A DNA stretch of 64,000 bases from positions 715,001 to 779,000 of the forward strand of contig NZ_CP022013.1 in NCBI RefSeq assembly GCF_003265225.1, written 5' to 3'. The notes under the pieces are model-generated. The model had not been told where the DNA came from. It worked only from the letters and a program-made list of their open reading frames with translations, and did not search any database. Positions 56,514-64,000 of this stretch are shown piece after piece. How positions within the stretch are numbered: the stretch's first letter is position 1; every line of letters begins with the position of its first letter. The position numbers and the translations under genes are program-made. Source of the stretch: Mergibacter septicus. Lineage in GTDB: Bacteria; Pseudomonadota; Gammaproteobacteria; Enterobacterales; Pasteurellaceae.

Positions 56514-58784
56514 ATGAATAAAGCATTAATGGTAACAAAACGTGATGGCAGTCTAGAACCGTTAGATTTAGATAAAATCCATCGTGTAATTGCTTGGGCT
56601 GCTGAAGGATTAAATAACGTTTCTGTTTCACAAGTTGAATTACGTTCACAAATTCAATTTTATGAAGGTATTCGTACATCAGATATTCATGAAACTATTA
56701 TTAAATCAGCGGCTGATTTAATTAGTAAAGATACTCCTGATTATCAATATCTTTCTGCTCGCTTGGCAGTATTCCACTTACGTAAAAAAGCCTATGGTCG
56801 CTTTGAACCTCCTCGTTTGTATGATCATGTTAAAAAATTAGTACGCATGGGAAAATATGATGATGCACTATTAACCGATTATTCTCGTGAAGAATGGGAT
56901 TTAATGGATAGCTATCTTGATCACTGGCGTGATATGAATTTTTCTTATGCTGCAGTAAAGCAACTTGAAGGTAAATATTTAGTTCAAAATCGTGTAACAG
57001 GTGAGATTTACGAATCTGCACAATTTTTATATATTCTTGTAGCGGCTTGTTTATTTGCTCAATACCCGAAAGAAACCCGTTTGGATTATGTTCGCCGCTT
57101 CTATGATGCAACATCAACCTTTAAAATTTCACTACCAACACCAATTATGGCTGGTGTTCGTACCCCTACTCGTCAATTTAGCTCCTGTGTATTAATTGAA
57201 TGCGATGACAGTCTAGATTCTATTAATGCAACATCTGCTGCAATAGTTAAATATGTATCACAACGTGCAGGTATTGGTATTAATGCAGGTGCAATCCGAG
57301 CTTTAGGTAGCTCAATCCGTGGTGGTGAAGCCTTCCATACTGGCTGTATTCCTTTTTATAAACACTTCCAAAGTGCTGTAAAATCTTGTTCACAAGGTGG
57401 TGTTCGTGGTGGTGCTGCAACTGTTTATTTTCCATTTTGGCATCTAGAAGTTGAAAGCTTAATGGTGTTAAAAAATAACCGAGGGGTGGAAGATAACCGT
57501 GTACGTCATATGGACTATGGTGTACAACTTAATAAATTAATGTACCAACGTTTAATCAAAGGTGGGGAAATTACTCTTTTTAGTCCATCTGATGTGCCCG
57601 GGTTATATGCGGCATTCTTTGAAGATCAAGATCAATTTGAAAAACTTTATACCAAATACGAACAAGATCCAACCATTAGAAAACGCCAAGTTAAAGCGGT
57701 TGAATTATTTTCGCTATTAATGCAAGAACGTGCGTCAACTGGTCGCATTTATATTCAAAATGTTGACCATTGCAATACACATTCACCGTTCGATCCTAAA
57801 GTGGCACCAATACGTCAATCCAACTTATGTTTAGAGGTTGCTTTACCAACTAAACCACTAACACATATTTATGATGAAAATGGTGAAATAGCACTTTGTA
57901 CCCTTTCAGCCTTTAATTTAGGTACAATTGAAACACTTGATGAGTTAGAAGAACTCGCTGAATTGGTTGTGAGAGCTTTAGATGCATTATTAGATTATCA
58001 ATATTACCCTGTTAAAGCAGCTGAAGTCAGTTCAAAAGGACGGCGTTCTCTTGGTGTAGGTGTCATTAATTTTGCCTATTATTTAGCAAAAAATGGCGTT
58101 AAATATTCAGATGGTAGTGCAAATAATCTGACTCACCGTACCTTTGAAGCAGTCCAATATTATTTATTAAAAGCATCAAATAAATTAGCTAAAGAAGTTG
58201 GAGCTTGCGATCTCTTTGATCAAACAACTTATGCAAAAGGTATTTTGCCTATTGATACTTATAAAAAAGATGTCGATGCTCTCACCCAAGAACCTCTGCA
58301 TTATGATTGGGAAACATTACGTCAAGAAATCAAAACTTATGGTCTGCGTAATTCAACCTTAACAGCGTTGATGCCATCAGAAACATCATCACAAATATCT
58401 AATGCAACCAATGGAATTGAACCACCAAGAGGGTTTGTAAGTATCAAAGCTTCAAAAGATGGTATTTTACGCCAAGTTGTTCCTGAATATGAAAATCTTA
58501 GTGAAAATTATGAACTCCTTTGGGATATCCCAGATAATGATGGTTACCTCCATTTAGTTGGTATTATGCAAAAATTTGTTGACCAAGCGATTTCAACCAA
58601 TACCAACTACGATCCACAACGTTTTCCAGATGGTAAGGTACCAATGAAACAGTTATTAAAAGATTTACTCACTGCGTATAAATATGGTCTAAAAACGCTC
58701 TACTATCAAAATACACGAGATGGCGCTGAAGATGCTCAAGAAGATCTAGATGATGGTTGTGCTAGTGGTGCATGTAAAATCTAA
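56514..58784 (+). CDS. nrdA: Class Ia ribonucleotide reductase alpha subunit
   Basis: Catalytic subunit making dNDPs aerobically. The 756 residues (E. coli 761) open with an ATP-cone (ALMVTKRDGSLEPLDLDKIHRV span) for allosteric dATP control; active-site cysteines are in QFSSCVLIECDDSLDS, the QSNLCLEVALPT thiyl-radical segment and the second redox cysteine downstream; the C-terminal DDGCASGACKI provides the redox pair for thioredoxin or glutaredoxin. nrdB follows after 79 bases that contain a hairpin. Confidence 0.98.
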   Translation: MNKALMVTKRDGSLEPLDLDKIHRVIAWAAEGLNNVSVSQVELRSQIQFYEGIRTSDIHETIIKSAADLISKDTPDYQYLSARLAVFHLRKKAYGRFEPPRLYDHVKKLVRMGKYDDALLTDYSREEWDLMDSYLDHWRDMNFSYAAVKQLEGKYLVQNRVTGEIYESAQFLYILVAACLFAQYPKETRLDYVRRFYDATSTFKISLPTPIMAGVRTPTRQFSSCVLIECDDSLDSINATSAAIVKYVSQRAGIGINAGAIRALGSSIRGGEAFHTGCIPFYKHFQSAVKSCSQGGVRGGAATVYFPFWHLEVESLMVLKNNRGVEDNRVRHMDYGVQLNKLMYQRLIKGGEITLFSPSDVPGLYAAFFEDQDQFEKLYTKYEQDPTIRKRQVKAVELFSLLMQERASTGRIYIQNVDHCNTHSPFDPKVAPIRQSNLCLEVALPTKPLTHIYDENGEIALCTLSAFNLGTIETLDELEELAELVVRALDALLDYQYYPVKAAEVSSKGRRSLGVGVINFAYYLAKNGVKYSDGSANNLTHRTFEAVQYYLLKASNKLAKEVGACDLFDQTTYAKGILPIDTYKKDVDALTQEPLHYDWETLRQEIKTYGLRNSTLTALMPSETSSQISNATNGIEPPRGFVSIKASKDGILRQVVPEYENLSENYELLWDIPDNDGYLHLVGIMQKFVDQAISTNTNYDPQRFPDGKVPMKQLLKDLLTAYKYGLKTLYYQNTRDGAEDAQEDLDDGCASGACKI

Positions 58785-58798
58785 GTCATCATTTTAAC

Positions 58799-58835
58799 TA
58801 AAAAGTATGATTGAGTGATTATTCATACTTTTTGA
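58799..58835 (+). terminator. Hairpin between nrdA and nrdB
   Basis: aaaaagtatga/tcatacttttt inverted repeat with a T tract, resembling an intrinsic terminator, inside an operon whose two products are needed together. It may set relative expression or protect mRNA. Confidence 0.65.
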
Positions 58836-58863
58836 ATAAATAAGCTAAAAATTGGAGTCTATT

Positions 58864-59994
58864 ATGGCATATACTACCTTTTCTCAAACTAAAAACGATC
58901 AATTAAAAGAACCTATGTTTTTCGGTCAAAACGTGAATGTAGCACGTTATGACCAACAGAAATACGAAACATTTGAAAAATTGATTGAAAAACAACTCTC
59001 TTTCTTCTGGCGTCCAGAAGAAGTAGATGTTTCTCAAGACAGAATTGACTATCAATCTTTACCTGAACATGAAAAACATATTTTTATTAGTAATTTAAAA
59101 TACCAAACTTTACTTGATTCAATTCAAGGTCGTAGTCCAAATGTCGCATTATTACCTTTGGTCTCAATTCCTGAATTAGAAACTTGGATTGAAACTTGGA
59201 CATTCTCTGAAACGATTCACTCACGTTCATATACCCATATTATCCGTAATATTGTTAATGATCCTTCAGTTATCTTTGACGATATTGTCACTAACGAAGA
59301 AATTATTAAACGTGCGAGAGATATTTCATCTTATTATGATGACTTAATTCGAGATACTCAGCTTTACACTCTATATGGTGAAGGTAATTACACTGTTGAT
59401 GGGAAAGAATGTAACGTTACTTTACGTAGTTTAAAACGTCAATTATACCTTTGCTTAATGAGTGTTAATGCACTAGAAGCAATTCGCTTTTATGTTTCTT
59501 TTGCCTGCTCTTTCGCTTTTGCTGAACGCAAACTAATGGAAGGAAATGCTAAAATTATTAAATTTATTGCTCGAGATGAAGCATTACATCTTACTGGCAC
59601 ACAGCATATCCTCAATATTATGGCGGCAGGCCAAGATGATCCAGAAATGGTTGAAATCGTAGAATCTTGTAAACAAGAAGCCTATGATCTCTTTGTAGCG
59701 GCTGCAGAACAAGAAAAAGAATGGGCAGAATATCTATTTAAAGACGGTTCAATGATTGGTCTTAATAAAGATATTCTATGTCAATATGTTGAATATATTA
59801 CTAATATTCGTATGCAAGCTGTAGGCTTACCACTTCCATTTGAAACACGTTCTAACCCTATTCCTTGGATCAATGCTTGGTTAGTTTCAGATAATGTACA
59901 AGTAGCCCCACAAGAAGTAGAAGTTAGCTCCTATCTTGTAGGACAAATTGATTCTAAAGTTGATAGTAATGATTTTGATGATTTCAATCTGTAA
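58864..59994 (+). CDS. nrdB: Class Ia ribonucleotide reductase beta subunit
   Basis: Holds the di-iron tyrosyl radical that starts NrdA catalysis. ATG 58864 ([13 protein letters not shown]) with GGAG before it gives 376 residues, as in E. coli; a TTG four codons earlier is discounted. The radical tyrosine is in [16 protein letters not shown], iron ligands are in [11 protein letters not shown] and [13 protein letters not shown], and the C-terminal tail that docks to NrdA ends in [10 protein letters not shown]. Confidence 0.98.
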   Translation: MAYTTFSQTKNDQLKEPMFFGQNVNVARYDQQKYETFEKLIEKQLSFFWRPEEVDVSQDRIDYQSLPEHEKHIFISNLKYQTLLDSIQGRSPNVALLPLVSIPELETWIETWTFSETIHSRSYTHIIRNIVNDPSVIFDDIVTNEEIIKRARDISSYYDDLIRDTQLYTLYGEGNYTVDGKECNVTLRSLKRQLYLCLMSVNALEAIRFYVSFACSFAFAERKLMEGNAKIIKFIARDEALHLTGTQHILNIMAAGQDDPEMVEIVESCKQEAYDLFVAAAEQEKEWAEYLFKDGSMIGLNKDILCQYVEYITNIRMQAVGLPLPFETRSNPIPWINAWLVSDNVQVAPQEVEVSSYLVGQIDSKVDSNDFDDFNL

Positions 59995-60018
59995 AAAGCA
60001 TAATTACTAGGTTAGAAA

Positions 60019-60053
60019 ATAAAAATGGAACAATTAATGTTCCATTTTTTTAT
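60019..60053. terminator. Bidirectional terminator between nrdB and the sulfatase gene
   Basis: aaaaatggaaca/tgttccattttt inverted repeat flanked by A and T runs, between convergent genes. Confidence 0.9.
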
Positions 60054-60054
60054 T

Positions 60055-62061
60055 TTATAAAGATGAATTCTCACCATTCATAACATGATAATTAATCTGC
60101 CATTTTAATAATTTAATATATGCGTGAATTTGTTTAATCTCTGCCTCTGAAATAGTTTCTGGTTTATCTCCAACGGTGAGTTTTTCTATATCTTGCCATA
60201 AATATTTTACCGGTTGATCGTTAGACAAATCATAAACCGCTTCATTTGTAATCCAAAGTGAATCATTAAAGCCAAAATTCAAATACTGCTCTGCTTGTGG
60301 AGCAAATAAATTTCGACCACCTAAATGCCAATATTCAACCTCAGATAAACTAATCGAATACAAAGTTGGCATAATATCTTTATGTGAACCAATAATTTCA
60401 GGACGATAGTTAAGAGATATTTGTTGTTGTATCGCAGTTGGAATATGTAAAATAAAAGGTACCGCTTTGGCTAAAAAAAGATCCTTTGGTAAATCTGCCT
60501 TCATAGATCGCATATGATGATCGCCTGTTGCAGCAAGAATAGTTTTATCTGCTATTTCACTACAACTAATCCGATCAAAAAATTCCCCTAACGCATTTGC
60601 CGCATACTGAAAAGTTTTTAATATTTGAGAACGTTCATCATGTTTTTTTATTTCTAACCTATCCCCAATAAAATTTTCATCAACGGGATACCCTTGATAA
60701 CCTGCAGGAACTTGGAACGGTGGATGATTAGTAATAGTTAAAATATTAATAAAAAGTGGTACTGTACTTTCTTTTAATAATTTTTCTGCTAATAAAAAAC
60801 AGAATTCATCTGCAACTCCCCAATAAGTCATTTTTTCTTTAGCTTCAGGAAATAGATCGAGAATCGTTGTCTGATCATAAATTTCATCAACTCCCTGTAA
60901 GGGTAAATAATTCCCAAAATTTCTCCATGCAATGTTATCCCCTGTAATAAATATAGTTTTATATCCTTTTGATTTATAGATTCTAAATGGGGTATAAGGG
61001 AGAGATGTTTTTTGTGCAATTGATTGGCTAATATTTTGAATCGGACTGTGAAAATAAATAGAAGCAAAACTTGGTGCGGTACCATCATAGCTTGAAACAA
61101 AACGAGAAAATAAATAACTATTAGTAAAATAGTAACGTAATTTACCTAATAAATTATTTTTTTCAGGGTGATCAAACGCAAGAAAGTTACTTCCTAAACT
61201 CTCCATTAAAGTTACAACAACATGAGGAGGATTGTCTGCTAAATAATCATTTTTTTCTGTCTTTGCAATTAGACTATCAATATTTAATGCTTGCTGTATT
61301 AAGTCCTGTCCTTCAGATGAACTGACTTTTTCAAATAAAATATTTTGTTTACGATCATCTAATGCCCAATCTATCGCAATCACACCATTAACAACCATTT
61401 TATTAATTATACTTAATGATGATACTTTAGCTTGTAATCGTCCTAATGGATGATTGAAAAATGATCCTCTCGCAAAATAAGCAAGACTAATTAACATTAA
61501 ACAATTAATTGTAATGGCCAATGTTATTGAATTGGGTAAGAAATTAATATTATTAATAATCTTTAGAAGTATTAAAACAGGAATAAATGCAAGCAAAAAG
61601 AGAGAAATAAAAAAACGAATAACAGGATAATCATCCCAAATATTTCTTAAAACAGCTGTTGTCTTATCATCAATTAAGCCAAACATAAAAATATCATAAT
61701 GATTTTGATAAGTTTGAAAATAATAATAATTACCAGCGAGAATCCCTATATAAAGAAAAGAAATAAGAAAGATATATCCACTAATTAATTTAAATACTAT
61801 TGTATTTTCTACTTGAAAAAGAAATAAAAAGTTACCAAAAATAAAAGGAATGGTGAGAATTATTGCAATAATTTTTGCATCATAACGAAATCCTAGCCAC
61901 CACATTCGTCTAAAACTTTCTTGGTAAGTTGGATCATCCTTGATATTTTGGCTAATATAGCTATTTACCATATATTTCCTAATTAAAAAACTAATAAATA
62001 ATAGGTAAAAGCTAATCACTAATAAAAAAAAGGTTAAATTTATGCTTGATTGAATTAACAT
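60055..62061 (-). CDS. LTA-synthase-family membrane sulfatase (phospho-alcohol transferase)
   Basis: An inner-membrane enzyme of 668 residues with about five N-terminal transmembrane segments (to about residue 205) and a periplasmic alkaline-phosphatase-superfamily domain. The nucleophile is Thr328 in YDGTAPSFASIYF; metal-binding parts include VVTLMESLGSNFL near 285, TGDNIAWRNFGNYL and AATGDHHMRS near 500. The family transfers phosphoglycerol or phosphoethanolamine from phospholipid to envelope glycans; the acceptor here is unknown. It is read after cls with 32 bases between, suggesting a lipid or envelope unit. Confidence 0.85.
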   Translation of the reverse strand: MLIQSSINLTFFLLVISFYLLFISFLIRKYMVNSYISQNIKDDPTYQESFRRMWWLGFRYDAKIIAIILTIPFIFGNFLFLFQVENTIVFKLISGYIFLISFLYIGILAGNYYYFQTYQNHYDIFMFGLIDDKTTAVLRNIWDDYPVIRFFISLFLLAFIPVLILLKIINNINFLPNSITLAITINCLMLISLAYFARGSFFNHPLGRLQAKVSSLSIINKMVVNGVIAIDWALDDRKQNILFEKVSSSEGQDLIQQALNIDSLIAKTEKNDYLADNPPHVVVTLMESLGSNFLAFDHPEKNNLLGKLRYYFTNSYLFSRFVSSYDGTAPSFASIYFHSPIQNISQSIAQKTSLPYTPFRIYKSKGYKTIFITGDNIAWRNFGNYLPLQGVDEIYDQTTILDLFPEAKEKMTYWGVADEFCFLLAEKLLKESTVPLFINILTITNHPPFQVPAGYQGYPVDENFIGDRLEIKKHDERSQILKTFQYAANALGEFFDRISCSEIADKTILAATGDHHMRSMKADLPKDLFLAKAVPFILHIPTAIQQQISLNYRPEIIGSHKDIMPTLYSISLSEVEYWHLGGRNLFAPQAEQYLNFGFNDSLWITNEAVYDLSNDQPVKYLWQDIEKLTVGDKPETISEAEIKQIHAYIKLLKWQINYHVMNGENSSL

Positions 62062-62093
62062 AACATCATATTTAATAATATAAAACGTTTATT

Positions 62094-63536
62094 CTATAAA
62101 ACAGGTCCAAGAGTTGCAATCACATTTTGCCAAATTTGTTTCCATATAGGTTGATTTTTAATTTGTGTTAAAGTCACTAATTCTGATTGGCTAATATAAT
62201 CTAATTGTCTCTGATAAATAGCCGTAGTCGTTTTTTCATCCTGCAACAAAATATTATTTTCATAATTTAAATTAAAGCTACGTAAATCTAAATTAGTGGA
62301 ACCAATAAAACTCACCTTATTGTCAATCGTTAATGTTTTTGCATGTAATAACCCTAACTTATATTCATAAATAGTAACCCCTGCATTTAATAATGCAAAA
62401 TAATGACTACGACTTGCAGCAGATACAATCCACGAATCATTATATTTAGGAAAAATTATCGTTACTTTTATTCCTCTTAATGCTGCAGCACAAAGAGATT
62501 CAATCGTCATTGGATCTGGCACAAAATATGGTGTAGATAGTATAATTTGCTCTCTGGCAACACTAAATAAAGTCGCAAATAATTGTGGGCTTGCATTTTT
62601 TCGTTCAGTAGGTCCATCGCCTACAACTTGAGCTAAAATTCCTTTATCTTGTATTTCAAATGGTTGTGGTTGGAACTCCAAGGGAATTAAATTTTCTCCC
62701 GTGGCAACCAACCAATCAGAGAAAAAAAGTAACTGCATTTGCTGTACCACCTCTCCTTCAAAACGCAATAAAATATCTACCCAAGGTGCAAATTTAGGTT
62801 TAATTCTAAATTCAGGATCAGCACAATTTTGACTACCGCAATAAACAATTTTGTTATCAATTAATGTAATTTTACGATGATTTCTGAGATCTAAACGGCT
62901 TGTTAAAATTGTTTTAAGCGGATTTTTCAATGAAAAAGCAACAGCTAATTGTATGCCAGCCTGCTCCATTTGTTGCCAATAGCTAGATTTTATAAATAAT
63001 CTTGAGCCTAAACCATCAACCATTACTCGGCAAGTAACTCCACGCTTAGCTGCATCAATTAATGCTTGAGCTACCGCTATGCCTGTATGATCTTCTAACC
63101 AAATATAATAGAGAATATGTACACTATCTTTTGCTTGCTGAATATCTTTAATTAAACGTTGTCTCGCTAATTGAGCATCAGGCATTAATTCAGCACTATT
63201 GCCAGATAAAGTATGAAACCCATTAATTGAACTCGCATAGTTAAATGCAGGTTGGTAAGGTAACTCGATTAGTTTTTGTGCTGGAGAATAATTTGTCGTG
63301 CTAATTAAAGTCGGATAACGTTGTTTAAATTGCTGAAAAAGTGCCTTATATTTAGCACTTGCTTCTTTACCAATATTGTTTTCACCAAATAACCAATAAA
63401 TAGCAATACCAATATAAGGTAATAACATTAATACAGCAAACCAAGCTAATCTCGCAATGGGATCAAGATCATTACGCCATAAAATACGTGCGGTAAAAAG
63501 TATAATCAAACAAATATGAAGTATAATTAATAACAT
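62094..63536 (-). CDS. cls: Cardiolipin synthase (ClsA type)
   Basis: Joins two phosphatidylglycerols to cardiolipin at the inner membrane. The 480 residues have two N-terminal transmembrane helices (about 2-20 and 30-50) and two phospholipase-D HKD motifs: NHRKITLIDNKIVYCGSQN near residue 219 and LHAKTLTIDNKVSFIGSTN near 398. The length matches E. coli ClsA (486). It is the first gene of the minus-strand cls-sulfatase pair. Confidence 0.95.
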   Translation of the reverse strand: MLLIILHICLIILFTARILWRNDLDPIARLAWFAVLMLLPYIGIAIYWLFGENNIGKEASAKYKALFQQFKQRYPTLISTTNYSPAQKLIELPYQPAFNYASSINGFHTLSGNSAELMPDAQLARQRLIKDIQQAKDSVHILYYIWLEDHTGIAVAQALIDAAKRGVTCRVMVDGLGSRLFIKSSYWQQMEQAGIQLAVAFSLKNPLKTILTSRLDLRNHRKITLIDNKIVYCGSQNCADPEFRIKPKFAPWVDILLRFEGEVVQQMQLLFFSDWLVATGENLIPLEFQPQPFEIQDKGILAQVVGDGPTERKNASPQLFATLFSVAREQIILSTPYFVPDPMTIESLCAAALRGIKVTIIFPKYNDSWIVSAASRSHYFALLNAGVTIYEYKLGLLHAKTLTIDNKVSFIGSTNLDLRSFNLNYENNILLQDEKTTTAIYQRQLDYISQSELVTLTQIKNQPIWKQIWQNVIATLGPVL

Positions 63537-63659
63537 AACATTCCCTTAAATAAATGAAAGTGAATTTAAAATCTAGCCTACCACTAAATTTGGTAAAAAC
63601 GTACTATTTGCGAATAAAATAGCTGTCATTTTTTATTTTATTTGGAAGTAGTTATCAAA

Positions 63660-63685
63660 CAATGTTTGATATAGATCACAAAAAA
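63660..63685 (+). promoter_or_regulatory. Probable CRP site upstream of gapA
   Basis: TTTGA-TATAGA-TCACA (63665-63680) matches 9 of 10 core positions of TGTGA-N6-TCACA, with A-rich outer flanks. It lies about 85 bases upstream of the predicted gapA transcription start and is shared with the divergent cls. Confidence 0.55.
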
Positions 63686-63722
63686 ATCTGTAATTCTCGT
63701 GGTACTCAAAGGAGTTGACCTT

Positions 63723-63750
63723 TTGGTAACGTATAATTTTATGCTATACT
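63723..63750 (+). promoter_or_regulatory. Likely gapA promoter
   Basis: TTGGTA (63723-63728) and TATACT (63745-63750) are 16 bases apart, with TG one base before the -10 (extended -10). A perfect 12-base palindrome ggggatatcccc (63769-63780) follows in the 5' untranslated region. Confidence 0.5.
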
Positions 63751-63801
63751 ATCACCCGTGAATTTTAAGGGGATATCCCCACCCATTTTTGTTTAACTTA
63801 A

Positions 63802-64000
<199 letters not shown>

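Overview
The window is AT-rich chromosomal DNA (roughly one third G+C by eye) from a member of the Pasteurellaceae; I cannot name the genus. The evidence is the combination of gene families: soluble cytochrome b562, a YciU/HI1450-type DNA mimic, MatP, a YcbZ Lon-like protease, an NhaC-family carrier under a lysine riboswitch, and a lic/pcg phosphocholine operon. Almost everything is housekeeping. I see no prophage, insertion sequence, CRISPR array, rRNA or tRNA gene.

The strongest unexpected signal is that the window covers the replication terminus. An 832-bp gene-free gap between queF and folE holds a dif-like XerCD site (27187-27214, minus orientation). It matches E. coli dif at 23 of 28 positions, including 21 consecutive ones. 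A perfect MatP-binding matS site lies before sdaA (40696-40708) and matP itself is at 45014. zapC and yfbV, also linked to division or Ter organisation, are present. By summed length about 62% of coding sequence left of the dif-like site is on the plus strand and about 59% to its right is on the minus strand, as expected where the forks meet.

Layout. 1-6.3 kb: end of secA, pyrD-zapC, rnm, cybC, sohB, then ispA and xseB. 6.5-13.6 kb: ppc, a PadR regulator, dxs, mdh and argR behind tandem ARG boxes. 13.6-19.6 kb: yfcH, ycaO, satP, fbp, asnS. 19.9-24.5 kb: mlc, bioD and a Moco-riboswitch-controlled moaACDE operon. 24.5-28.3 kb: ppnN, queF, the dif gap, folE. 28.4-33 kb: moeAB and topA. 33-46 kb: ycgN, yciU, cvpA-ubiX, yfbV, ackA-pta, erpA, yacL, sdaA, fabA, ycbZ, matP. 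45.5-51 kb: a minus-strand unit licD-licA-licB-licC-thiL-pgpA with a LysE-type exporter. 51-55.5 kb: ilvIH and the lysine-riboswitch carrier gene. 55.7-64 kb: hns, nrdAB behind two NrdR boxes, an LTA-synthase-like enzyme, cls and the start of gapA.

How it fits together: MoaA/C/D/E and MoeA/B build molybdenum cofactor. FolE and QueF are the first and last committed steps toward preQ1. Ppc, Mdh, Fbp, GapA, AckA-Pta and SatP form central carbon and acetate metabolism. LicA-D take up choline, activate it and attach it to surface glycan. Two regulatory or accessory proteins have lost metal sites conserved in E. coli: MoeB lacks all four zinc cysteines and Mlc lacks the ROK zinc motif.
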